The notes under the pieces were generated by a model. That model was not told the origin of the DNA, ran no database searches, and was given only the letters and a program-made list of their open reading frames with translations. Below are positions 1 to 5,984 of a stretch of 6,656 nt of DNA, in pieces. Source of the DNA: Clostridia bacterium. GTDB lineage: Bacteria > Bacillota > Clostridia > Oscillospirales > CAG-382. The stretch lies in the NCBI GenBank assembly GCA_017613815.1, contig JAGADB010000103.1, forward strand, positions 1 through 6,656. Reading direction: 5' to 3'. Position numbers and translations under genes: made by a program. The first letter of the stretch is position 1. Each line of letters opens with the position of its first letter.

Positions 1-789
1 CCAGCTCGAGAACACCTCGTCGGCGTGGTGGTGGTCGTGGTCGTGGCAGCCGCACGCGCAGTCGTCGGGATGTTCATGGTGCTCATGCTCATGCTCGTGT
101 TCATGTTCATGCTCGTGTTCGTGTTCATGTTCGTGCTCGTGTTCATGTTCATGCTCATGCTCGTGAAGCATCTCTTTGAGCTCGTCTTCGAGGGATTTTG
201 CGCTCTCCATAGCCGAGAGAATCTGCTTTCCGTCGAGTTTGTCCCACGGAGTCGTTATCATGGACGCGTCTTTGTTGTGTTCTCTCAAAATTTCGATGCA
301 TTTATTCAGTTTTTCCTCGGAAATATCCGAAGTTCTGCTGAGAACTATAGTTTTTGCAAATTCGACCTGGTCGGAGAAGAATTCGCCGAAGTTTTTCATA
401 TACATCTTGCACTTGTTGGCGTCAACGACGGCAACCGCCGCGTTCAGCGCCGATTTTCCGTTCTCTGCGCCCATTACCGCCTTTATTACGTCGCTGAGTT
501 TGCCGACGCCCGACGGCTCTATGAGTATTCTGTCCGGCGCGAACTTTTCAAGCACCTCGGAAAGCGCCTTTTTGAAGTCGCCGACCAGACTGCAGCAGAT
601 ACAGCCCGAGTTCATCTCGTTTATCTGTATGCCCGACTCCTTTAAAAATCCGCCGTCGATGCCGGTTTCGCCGAATTCGTTTTCTATAAGCACGAGTTTT
701 TCGCCTGAGTACGCTTCAGATATAAGTTTTTTAATAAGCGTCGTCTTGCCTGCGCCCAAAAAACCCGAAAATACGTCTATTTTTGTCAT
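1..789 (-). CDS. CobW/COG0523-family GTPase with His-Glu metal-binding tract (3' end cut by window edge)
   Basis: G3E-family P-loop GTPase of the CobW/COG0523 group, cytosolic proteins thought to deliver metals such as zinc or cobalt to client proteins. The first 263 residues are visible and the C-terminal CobW domain continues past the left edge. Walker A GFLGAGKT is at residues 9-16, the NEFGE segment at 37-41, the family CxCC metal motif (GCICC) at 62-66, and a Walker B-like ILIEPSG at 88-94. The usual NKxD guanine motif is not seen; the equivalent region reads VLSRTSD (149-155), so base recognition may differ. Residues 209-237 strictly alternate His and Glu (15 His), followed by HHEH, Cys-Ala-Cys-Gly-Cys and HDHDHHH, a very strong metal-binding region. 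The ATG start is preceded by AAAGGA about 10 bases upstream and gives the canonical short N-terminus before the P-loop. The family call is secure; the metal is unknown. Confidence 0.93.
   Translation of the reverse strand, partial: MTKIDVFSGFLGAGKTTLIKKLISEAYSGEKLVLIENEFGETGIDGGFLKESGIQINEMNSGCICCSLVGDFKKALSEVLEKFAPDRILIEPSGVGKLSDVIKAVMGAENGKSALNAAVAVVDANKCKMYMKNFGEFFSDQVEFAKTIVLSRTSDISEEKLNKCIEILREHNKDASMITTPWDKLDGKQILSAMESAKSLEDELKEMLHEHEHEHEHEHEHEHEHEHEHEHEHEHEHHEHPDDCACGCHDHDHHHADEVFSSW
91..156 (-). repeat. Internal duplication within the His-Glu coding tract
   Basis: The Glu-His codons are built from 6-base units (GAG/GAA + CAT/CAC). Two four-unit blocks, at 156-133 and 114-91 on the minus strand, match at 23 of 24 bases with an offset of 42 bases (seven dipeptides). 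This suggests the tract grew by duplication or slippage. The codon mixture keeps the DNA from being a perfect tandem repeat. Confidence 0.7.
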
Positions 790-831
790 TTTGCCCTTGT
801 CCTTTCAGTTTAGAAGTCCTTTATTATATAA

Positions 832-848
832 ATACCTATACATAGTAT
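832..848. promoter_or_regulatory. Possible operator dyad at the CobW-gene transcription start
   Basis: ATACCTAT (832-839) and ATAGTAT (842-848, reverse complement ATACTAT) form an imperfect AT-rich inverted repeat with a 2-base centre and one single-base indel. It lies where transcription would begin from the promoter candidate with TATAAT at 854-849. Genes of this family are often repressed by metal sensors, so an operator is plausible, but the sequence does not match a Zur or Fur box that I recognise. Confidence 0.3.
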
Positions 849-877
849 ATTATATATCACCGAAAGCAAAAAAGCAA
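849..877 (-). promoter_or_regulatory. Candidate promoter of the CobW-like gene
   Basis: Minus-strand TTGCTT (877-872), a 17-base spacer and a perfect TATAAT (854-849) lie about 60 bases upstream of the start codon. A second TATAAT at 887-882 with a weak TTAAAA at 910-905, also 17 bases apart, is an alternative. The sequence alone does not decide between them. Confidence 0.5.
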
Positions 878-1006
878 GAATATTATACCGGAAAAAACAA
901 AGTTTTTTAAGACAAAGCGCCCCTTTTTCCGCCCGTATTCCCTCTTTTCTCCCCTTTTTTCCGAAAAGTTTTTTTAGATGTGAATATTCATTTTACAATT
1001 CCCGCA

Positions 1007-1035
1007 TTGAAAAAATCGAACATTTGTGCTATAAT
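1007..1035 (+). promoter_or_regulatory. Sigma-A promoter with extended -10 for the holin-like gene pair
   Basis: TTGAAA (1007-1012), an exact 17-base spacer and TATAAT (1030-1035) preceded by TGC (1027-1029), giving an extended -10. This is close to consensus and predicts good constitutive transcription from about 1042 into the pair that starts at 1071. The rest of the 790-1070 gap holds only the divergent CobW-side promoter and a pyrimidine-rich stretch (910-980) with no gene. Confidence 0.8.
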
Positions 1036-1070
1036 TATTATATCAAACAGCAAAGGAGAGAGGAAAAAAA

Positions 1071-1322
1071 TTGAGCGAAATCATCGTCGCCCTCATAGGA
1101 CTTGCCGGCAGTGCGGCAGGCTCGCTCTGCGGAATAATCGTGTCGGGAAAGCTCACCGAATACAGATTAAAGCAGCTCGAAATGAAGGTCGAAAAGCACA
1201 ACTGCCTCATTGAAAGAACCTACGCTCTTGAAGAAAAGACCGTCGTCTGCGGCGAAAAGCTGAAATCGGCTGAGCGCAGAATAGAAAATCTTGAACGCAA
1301 GAGCGAATTATCAAATAAATAA
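1071..1322 (+). CDS. Small membrane-anchored coiled-coil protein, phage lysis-module type
   Basis: 83 residues. One hydrophobic segment at about residues 3-24 (small Gly/Ala/Ser/Ile side chains) is followed by a charged, heptad-like helix from about 28 to 80, giving a single-span membrane anchor with a cytoplasmic coiled coil. The start is TTG, chosen because it follows AAAGGAGAGAGG at a good distance and no ATG fits the N-terminal hydrophobic segment. From memory, very similar short proteins (IVALIGLAGS at the N-terminus, then a KLTEYRLKQLE-like helix) are encoded beside holins in clostridial prophages. The topology is opposite to XhlA, whose membrane span is C-terminal. It is followed 16 bases later by the holin-like gene, so the two probably form an operon. 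No biochemical role is assigned; a helper or regulator of the holin is an inference. Confidence 0.65.
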   Translation: MSEIIVALIGLAGSAAGSLCGIIVSGKLTEYRLKQLEMKVEKHNCLIERTYALEEKTVVCGEKLKSAERRIENLERKSELSNK

Positions 1323-1338
1323 AATTCAAGGAGAAAAT

Positions 1339-1539
1339 ATGAAAAAATATCTTAAAAAATTCACGAGCAGAAAGTTTCTTGCGCTTCTTGCGGGATTTAC
1401 CGCGGGAGTTTATATGATTTCCTGCGGAAACGTTGCCGAGGGAACGACGGCAATCGTCGCCTCCGTCGTGTCGTATCTCGCGTCGGAAGGGCTCATAGAC
1501 GCAAAGAACGCGAATTCTTCCACGGAAGAAAAGGAATAA
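1339..1539 (+). CDS. Putative holin-like small membrane protein
   Basis: 66 residues, with the basic N-terminus KKYLKKFTSRK, a first hydrophobic segment at about 12-28, a short turn (CGNVAEG, 29-35), a second hydrophobic segment at about 36-49, and a charged tail ending STEEKE. Two helices with both ends predicted inside is the layout of class II holins. The FTSRKFLALLAGF opening followed by VVSYLASEGLID resembles clostridial phage holins as I recall them. The ATG at 1339 is preferred over an upstream in-frame start at 1291, because AAGGAG (1328-1333) sits 5 bases before it and the extension would overlap the previous gene. No endolysin or other phage gene is next to it. It could be a domesticated holin, a toxin-like membrane peptide or a remnant of a lost prophage. 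Confidence 0.62.
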   Translation: MKKYLKKFTSRKFLALLAGFTAGVYMISCGNVAEGTTAIVASVVSYLASEGLIDAKNANSSTEEKE

Positions 1540-1549
1540 GAAATCAAAC

Positions 1550-1573
1550 CGGGACGCCGCGTGCGGCGTCCCG
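1550..1573. terminator. Bidirectional terminator hairpin between convergent units
   Basis: CGGGACGCCGC (1550-1560) and GCGGCGTCCCG (1563-1573) are perfect 11-base inverted arms; in practice this is a 10-bp stem with a 4-base loop. On the plus strand it is followed by ATTACCTTTATT, a modest U-tract; on the minus strand by GTTTGATTTC. It sits 10 bases after the holin-like gene and 28 bases beyond the end of the CDF gene, so it can close both transcripts. Confidence 0.8.
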
Positions 1574-1601
1574 ATTACCTTTATTCGGTTATAATTGCAA
1601 A

Positions 1602-2744
1602 TCAGTCGGCGACGTCGACGTCGGGAATTATCATGATTTCGTATCCCGGATACATCGCGCCCACCTCGCCGTGCAAGGTCTTTATCGCTTCTTTTCTGTC
1701 CGCGTCAAAGCTTATGACGACGTCGAAGCGTATCGTCTTTTTTTCGGTGTCGGCGTAAAAGCCGTGCATCTGCAAAGCCCATTCGTGCTCCATTACCGCC
1801 TTCTGAACGGCGTTTCTTATCTGCGACGCCTCGTCGTTCGAGGTGTTGAAAGAATATACGCCGATGCCTGTCAGAATAACTCCCGTCTTTTGAAAGACGT
1901 CGGTCTGTATTTTACGCGTAATGCGGTCGACGTCGTCCACGTTCAGCGTATCGGGAAGTTCGACGTGTACCGAGCCGTAGTTTTTGTTCGGTCCGTAGTT
2001 GAAAAGCGTGATGTCGTATGCGCCGAGCACCGATTCCTCTTCGCATATTATGCTTTTCAGCTCTTTAATCGTCTCTGCGTCCTCGCGCTTTCCGATAATG
2101 TCGTTGAGCGTTTCGGTCATCATTTCAAATCCCGCTTTGATGATAAATAACGAGATTACAACGCCCACGTACGCTTCAAGAGATATGCCCCAAATAAGAA
2201 ATATAATTGCCGATGCAAGCACCGAGGAGGAAAGAACCGCGTCAAACAGCGCGTCGGACCCGGAAGCTGTGAGCGCGCCGGAATTTACCTTTTTTCCCTG
2301 CCTTTTTACATACATGCCTAAAATCAGCTTTACGACGATGGCAACGGAAATTATAATTATCGAAACCGCGCTGTAATCGGCTTCTTCGGGATTGATGATT
2401 TTCTTTACCGATTCCACAAGCGACGTGAAGCCCGCGTAAAGCACGAGCGCCGCGACGGTCATGGAGCTTAGGTATTCTATTCTGCCGTAGCCGAGCGGAT
2501 GTTTTTTGTCCGGCTGTTTGGAACCTAATTTTGCGCCGATAATGGTAACGACCGACGACAGCGCGTCGGAGAGGTTGTTTACCGCGTCGAGTATTACGGC
2601 GATGGAGTTCGATACGAGCCCGACAAACGCCTTGAAGCCGACGAGAAACAGGTTCGTAACAATGCCTGTTATACTTGTTCTTACAATCGTTTTTTCACGG
2701 TTTTCAACCAAAGCTTCCATGTCCGAATTTTGTTCTTTTGTCAT
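1602..2744 (-). CDS. Cation diffusion facilitator (CDF) metal exporter, MntE-like metal site
   Basis: 380-residue proton-driven divalent-metal exporter of the CDF superfamily in the cytoplasmic membrane. Six predicted spans lie at about 24-44, 47-70, 91-111, 125-145, 168-187 and 190-206. The TM2 motif DAVNNLSD (53-60) supplies Asn56 and Asp60, and the TM5 region SDALFDA (163-169) supplies Asp164 and Asp168. Aligned with the D45/D49-H153/D157 tetrad of YiiP this is N-D/D-D, the set I recall for the manganese exporter MntE; zinc exporters usually have His in TM5. The cytoplasmic dimerisation domain spans about 212-295, and a further domain of about 80 residues (300-380) makes the protein longer than the usual ~300 residues. 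GGAG lies 8 bases before the ATG. It is the last gene of the AbrB-ABC operon, 30 bases after the permease gene with no hairpin between. CDF identity is near certain; manganese is an inference. Confidence 0.92.
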   Translation of the reverse strand: MTKEQNSDMEALVENREKTIVRTSITGIVTNLFLVGFKAFVGLVSNSIAVILDAVNNLSDALSSVVTIIGAKLGSKQPDKKHPLGYGRIEYLSSMTVAALVLYAGFTSLVESVKKIINPEEADYSAVSIIIISVAIVVKLILGMYVKRQGKKVNSGALTASGSDALFDAVLSSSVLASAIIFLIWGISLEAYVGVVISLFIIKAGFEMMTETLNDIIGKREDAETIKELKSIICEEESVLGAYDITLFNYGPNKNYGSVHVELPDTLNVDDVDRITRKIQTDVFQKTGVILTGIGVYSFNTSNDEASQIRNAVQKAVMEHEWALQMHGFYADTEKKTIRFDVVISFDADRKEAIKTLHGEVGAMYPGYEIMIIPDVDVAD

Positions 2745-2774
2745 TATTCTATCTCCTTTTTAATAGCTTAATCT

Positions 2775-3422
2775 TTACAAATCGAGTTTTTCAAACTTTT
2801 TCTGTGCGGACTTCAAAGAAATCACGGTTGCGAAAACGTATATCGCAAACGCCGCAAGCAGAATTATAAGCTGCAAAGGCAGTTTTTCCGTCGTATTGAG
2901 AAATTCAAGTCCGGGAATATGGTGAAGGACCTCGGATATGCCGATTATTATAAACGCTCCGACGATAAATTCCACGAACGGTTTTGCGAATTTGTACGCC
3001 GTCTTATAAAAAGGTCCGACGAAGATTACGTTGAAAAGCGCGAAAACCAAAAGCATCCACGCAAGATACACGGGATTTGAGTTCATCATCGGGTTGTTCG
3101 CATAAGGCGCGGCTTCCGAAAGGTACGCCATACGGATAAACGTAAACACAGCCGAAAGTAAAAACGCTGCGCCCTGAATAAAGCACACGAATATGAATCT
3201 CGCCTTGACGACGTCTTTTTTGTCTATCGGCAGAAGCACCGTATAAAGCACGTCGTTCGTCTCTCTGCCGTTCTGGAAGGTGTGAAAAATTCCGAAGCAG
3301 ATGAAAAACGCGCTTACAAGTATCGGGTAGCCCGGAATGAACGCCATTACCGAAAAAAGGATGAAAAGATAGCTTAAAATACTCGACGAAAGCCGAATTT
3401 CCTTAGTCAGCAAATTTTTCAT
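2775..3422 (-). CDS. ABC-2 type transporter membrane subunit (ABC2_membrane_5-like)
   Basis: 215-residue integral membrane protein with about six hydrophobic segments, at roughly 12-29, 32-48, 77-97, 117-137, 148-164 and 182-203. The sequence between the second and third (NDVLYTVLLPIDKKDVVKAR, 56-75) matches the conserved cytoplasmic loop of small ABC-2 permeases, in which a bounded Leu-Pro is followed by charged residues. It should dimerise and pair with the ATPase encoded just upstream. Its start overlaps the ATPase gene by 20 bases and has a strong AAAAGGAGG site inside that gene, so translation is coupled. The substrate is unknown. Related systems of the YtrB/BcrA type often deal with cell-envelope antibiotics or amphipathic peptides, but nothing here fixes that role. 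Confidence 0.87.
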   Translation of the reverse strand: MKNLLTKEIRLSSSILSYLFILFSVMAFIPGYPILVSAFFICFGIFHTFQNGRETNDVLYTVLLPIDKKDVVKARFIFVCFIQGAAFLLSAVFTFIRMAYLSEAAPYANNPMMNSNPVYLAWMLLVFALFNVIFVGPFYKTAYKFAKPFVEFIVGAFIIIGISEVLHHIPGLEFLNTTEKLPLQLIILLAAFAIYVFATVISLKSAQKKFEKLDL

Positions 3423-4146
3423 GATAATCCTCCTTTTCGTATCTCAGCATGATTTCTTCGAGGTTGCTTCCTTCGCCGCGCTCTCTGTGCTCCGAAACGA
3501 AGTCTTCCGTCTTCTTCGACGCTATGAGTTTTCCGTTTTTTATGTAGGTTATAAAATCTGCGCATTTGTCGAGGTCGGACGTGATGTGCGTCGAAAAGAG
3601 GATCGCGACTCCGCGGTTTTTGAGCTCGGTAAAGATGTCGAGAAGCTCGTCGCGCGAAACGGGGTCGAGTCCCGAAGTCGGCTCGTCCAAAATCAAGAGC
3701 TCCGCCTTGTGAGAAAGCGCTACTGCGAGGTTGAGTTTGACTTTCATGCCTTCCGACAGCTCCATGGGCGTTTTGCGAGGGTCGAGCGAGAAAATATCCA
3801 TATATTTTTTATACGCATTTTCGTCCCAATTATCGTAAAAACGGCGGGTAACCCCGATTATGTCGGAAATTTTCTTTCTCGGATAATAGTTCACCGCGCC
3901 GCCGGCAAAACCTATGCGCTGCTTTATCTCCTTTTCGTTTTCCGAGAGCGTCTTTCCGAAATAGCGGATGGAGCCCGAATCGGGATGCGTGATGTTGAGA
4001 ATCGATTTGAGCGTCGTCGTTTTTCCGGCGCCGTTGCGGCCTATAAAGCCCATGATACTGCTTTCGCCGAGCGTGAAGGACACGCTTTCCAGGCGGAAAG
4101 CGGGATATGTTTTTACGAGGTTTTCAACTTCAAGAACCGGAGTCAT
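3403..4146 (-). CDS. ABC transporter ATP-binding subunit, YtrB/BcrA-like
   Basis: 247-residue nucleotide-binding subunit of an ABC-2 type exporter. Walker A GRNGAGKT is at residues 36-43, the signature LSEGM at 130-134 (not LSGGQ), and Walker B LLILDEP at 150-156 with catalytic Glu155, then SGLDP and the H-loop STHITSD with His187. The Q-loop region (IGFAGGAVNYYP, 78-89) has no obvious glutamine. The stretch RRFYDNWDENAYKKYM, the LSEGMKVKL signature and the HITSDL end are typical of the YtrB-like subfamily normally paired with GntR regulators. The start ATG overlaps the regulator's stop as ATGA, with GGAGG about 7 bases upstream. The short C-terminal extension after residue 210 is charged. 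Subfamily assignment is strong; the transported substrate is unknown. Confidence 0.95.
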   Translation of the reverse strand: MTPVLEVENLVKTYPAFRLESVSFTLGESSIMGFIGRNGAGKTTTLKSILNITHPDSGSIRYFGKTLSENEKEIKQRIGFAGGAVNYYPRKKISDIIGVTRRFYDNWDENAYKKYMDIFSLDPRKTPMELSEGMKVKLNLAVALSHKAELLILDEPTSGLDPVSRDELLDIFTELKNRGVAILFSTHITSDLDKCADFITYIKNGKLIASKKTEDFVSEHRERGEGSNLEEIMLRYEKEDYHEKFAD

Positions 4147-4346
4147 TTTTTGCCCTCCTCAAAAACGGTTTTTGTTATTTTTTCAAAGGTGTCTTTCGGC
4201 GGAATCGCAATTCCGCGCTTTTCGTCGCCGAGAAGTATCAGCGTGTCGCCGGGATTTATCGAAAAAATATCCCGCGCTTCTTTGGGAATGACTATCTGCC
4301 CTTTTTCGCCGACTTTCACGGTCCAGGCGTATTTTCCCTTCGGCAT
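4143..4346 (-). CDS. AbrB/MazE/SpoVT-type transcription regulator
   Basis: 67 residues, almost entirely one SpoVT-AbrB swapped-hairpin DNA-binding domain: VKVGEKGQIVIPKEARDIF (10-28), then INPGDTLILLGDEKRGIAI (30-48) and a short helical tail (51-67). These proteins dimerise to form one DNA-binding unit. It is the first gene of the operon, translationally coupled to the ABC ATPase by an ATGA overlap, and its promoter contains a perfect palindrome (4362-4390) placed to be its operator, so it is probably an autorepressor of the whole unit. The start is supported by AAAAGGAG 8-9 bases upstream and by a canonical N-terminus. In MazE this fold is an antitoxin, but no toxin gene follows here. Transporters of this ATPase subfamily usually carry a GntR regulator in this position. 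Confidence 0.94.
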   Translation of the reverse strand: MPKGKYAWTVKVGEKGQIVIPKEARDIFSINPGDTLILLGDEKRGIAIPPKDTFEKITKTVFEEGKK

Positions 4347-4361
4347 TTCTCCATCTCCTTT

Positions 4362-4390
4362 TGGTATGATTTGTTATACAAATCATACCA
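4362..4390. promoter_or_regulatory. Perfect palindromic operator of the AbrB-ABC-CDF operon
   Basis: TGGTATGATTTGT (4362-4374) and ACAAATCATACCA (4378-4390) are exact reverse complements around a 3-base centre TAT. The right arm contains the -10 hexamer of the operon promoter and the centre falls near the expected +1. A bound dimer would block RNA polymerase. The leading candidate ligand is the AbrB-like product encoded 16 bases downstream. Confidence 0.85.
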
Positions 4391-4410
4391 CCGTTTTTTA
4401 AATTTGTCAA
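4382..4410 (-). promoter_or_regulatory. Sigma-A promoter of the AbrB-ABC-CDF operon
   Basis: Minus strand: consensus TTGACA (4410-4405), a 17-base spacer (4404-4388) and TATGAT (4387-4382), one base from consensus. The predicted start near 4375 leaves a leader of about 30 bases before the regulator's ATG. Such a strong core promoter fits control by repression through the overlapping palindrome. Confidence 0.88.
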
Positions 4411-4419
4411 GAAAAAATG

Positions 4420-4450
4420 AAAAGAACCGTAATGAAATTACGGTTCTTTT
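4420..4450. terminator. Rho-independent terminator after the SLH-protein gene
   Basis: AAAAGAACCGTAAT (4420-4433), loop GAA, ATTACGGTTCTTTT (4437-4450): a perfect 14-bp stem, T-flanked on both sides. On the minus strand it follows the SLH gene's stop by about 16 bases and leads into TTTTCATTTTTTC. The downstream operon's -35 begins about 10 bases later, so the hairpin insulates the two units. Confidence 0.9.
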
Positions 4451-4465
4451 TTGTTTGTAATTCGT

Positions 4466-5809
4466 TTATGAGAACAGTCCGAACAAATTCAGAAGGTTTT
4501 TGCCGCTTTTCCCTTTAACCGAAAAGGCGTCTGCCGAAAAATCCGCGATATTGCAGAGAATTTCCGCGGTTTCGGCGCGCGTAAGCGCGCTTCCCGGCAA
4601 AATTTCGTCATATCCCGTGCCGTTCATTATTTCTGCCGAGACGAGGTTTGACATCGCGCTCTTCGCCCATTCGGGACACTCCGCAAAATCCGAAAAGTTT
4701 TCACACGCGTTTTTTCCGTCGGGCAGGTTCAGTATTCTGTCGACGATTACGGCGCACTCCGCTCTGGTTATCGGCTCGGTGCTTTTGAAAACCGTCTTTC
4801 CGTCTTCGGTATAGCCGGCTGCGATGCCCTTTTTCCTTGCGTATTCGGCGTAGCTCTTTATATTTACGGGAATATCCCCGTCGTCGTCAAAGCCTGTTTT
4901 GCTCACAAAACTTATTTCCGGTTCAAACCCTGCCGAAATGAGCGAAAGCGCGAGAAAATCGCCTCTCGTTACCGTTTCGTCGGGGTTAAAATTATATTCC
5001 CCCGTATCCGCGTCGGTTTTTACGTTCATGAGCCCGACGGATACCGTTTTCTGCACGGAATTGCTCGCCCAGTGCTCCTTCATATCGTCGATTTTCACGT
5101 CAAGCACGGGTTTTGACACGGTTATATTGATTTTAGAGCAGTTGCCCCTGTTTCCGTAGCAGTCGACCGCCGAATATTCAAAGCTGTCCTTTCCGGTGTA
5201 GCCGGAGGCGGGAATATAGCGGAAATATCCGCTCGTGTCGCCCGCAAGGCTCAGATAGCCGTGTTCGGGATAGGAAACCACCTCAAACGTCATCTCGTCG
5301 CACTCGGGATCGGAGGCGGGCAGGAATTTGTAAACGGAGGTCTCCTCAAACGTCGAAATCTCTTTTTCACGGCAGACCGGCGCGAGATTTACGCTTTCAA
5401 GCACGTTTATCACGACCTGCGACATGGTTTTTCGGCTTCCGCCGCCGTAAATACAAAACTCCGTCTGTCCGACGGCGTTTTCTGCGGGCAGAAATTCGAG
5501 TTTGTCAAAATCTTTTCTCGAAATCACGGTGTTTTCGGAAATTTCCTCTCCCGAAAGCGCAAGAACGCCCGCGCTTTTATCGGGAAGCGTCTCGATTTCT
5601 ATTTCTCCCGTCTTTTCGCGGAACACTTCGTCGAAATCGCTCTTTGAAAACGTTATTTTGTTGTTGGCAACTCCGCATTTTTTAATGTTTATTTCTTTTT
5701 CAAGCCTGTCGTAAGCGGGGCTGAGCGCGTTCTGATAAGCGGAGCACGCTATTCCGAGAAGAAGTCCCGAGAGTATGCATGCAATTAACTTTACGGTTGT
5801 ATTTTTCAT
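4466..5809 (-). CDS. Secreted SLH-anchored surface protein with cadherin-like modules
   Basis: 447 residues. The N-terminal export signal has Lys residues at 2 and 7 and a hydrophobic core at about 8-21. Cys22 (GIAC) could be a lipid site, but position -3 is Gly, so signal peptidase I cleavage near residue 24 is equally possible. Two modules resemble the cadherin-like/tandem-95 fold: about 45-140, and more clearly 143-231, with the NLAPVC start, GYFRYIPASGYTGKDSFEY and an ITVSKP end. Three S-layer homology repeats follow at about 241-295, 305-361 and 371-423, with the typical TRGDF, ITRAE and LTRAE positions. Three SLH motifs normally bind a pyruvylated wall polysaccharide, which would hold the protein on the cell surface. 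GAAAGGAAG precedes the ATG. It is monocistronic, with a terminator right after it. It might be an adhesin or envelope scaffold; no catalytic domain is visible. Confidence 0.87.
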   Translation of the reverse strand: MKNTTVKLIACILSGLLLGIACSAYQNALSPAYDRLEKEINIKKCGVANNKITFSKSDFDEVFREKTGEIEIETLPDKSAGVLALSGEEISENTVISRKDFDKLEFLPAENAVGQTEFCIYGGGSRKTMSQVVINVLESVNLAPVCREKEISTFEETSVYKFLPASDPECDEMTFEVVSYPEHGYLSLAGDTSGYFRYIPASGYTGKDSFEYSAVDCYGNRGNCSKINITVSKPVLDVKIDDMKEHWASNSVQKTVSVGLMNVKTDADTGEYNFNPDETVTRGDFLALSLISAGFEPEISFVSKTGFDDDGDIPVNIKSYAEYARKKGIAAGYTEDGKTVFKSTEPITRAECAVIVDRILNLPDGKNACENFSDFAECPEWAKSAMSNLVSAEIMNGTGYDEILPGSALTRAETAEILCNIADFSADAFSVKGKSGKNLLNLFGLFS

Positions 5810-5935
5810 TTCCGTCTTCCTTTCTTTATAAAGAAACGTATATTTTTCGCTTCACGGATATTGTTTCCGGAAATGCTCATATTATACGGAAAACGGTTTT
5901 CAAAAAGAGGGTTTTTAATTTTTTTCCGAAAAGTC

Positions 5936-5964
5936 TTGACAAAACTTTATATGTATGTTATTAT
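5936..5964 (+). promoter_or_regulatory. Promoter of tRNA-Val
   Basis: TTGACA (5936-5941), a 17-base spacer and TATTAT (5959-5964) with an upstream TGT (5956-5958) giving an extended -10. The predicted start near 5971 leaves a leader of about 14 bases before the mature tRNA. The 5810-5935 part of the gap belongs to the SLH gene's upstream region; it has a minus-strand TATAAT at 5886-5881 but no convincing -35. Confidence 0.88.
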
Positions 5965-5984
5965 ATCGGTGTTCCGAAAATTAC

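Noticed and set aside
25..910. Plus-strand open frames opposite the CobW-like gene
   Set aside because: They are shadows of the minus-strand GTPase; the Met/Val/Phe-rich run is the complement of the His-Glu codons.
1291..1338. Upstream start for the holin-like gene adding 16 residues
   Set aside because: It overlaps the preceding gene and lacks a ribosome binding site, while AAGGAG sits correctly before the ATG at 1339.
4143..4346. MazE-type antitoxin of a toxin-antitoxin pair
   Set aside because: The fold matches, but the next gene, overlapping by ATGA, is an ABC ATPase and no MazF-like or other toxin frame is present.
4347..4376. Riboswitch or attenuator in the leader of the AbrB-ABC operon
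   Set aside because: The leader is only about 30 bases from the predicted start site, too short for a riboswitch; the palindrome is better explained as an operator.
3421..4401. Long plus-strand open frame (326 codons) opposite the ABC ATPase
   Set aside because: It is antisense to a clear ABC ATPase with all motifs; the frame is open because of codon bias in the real gene.
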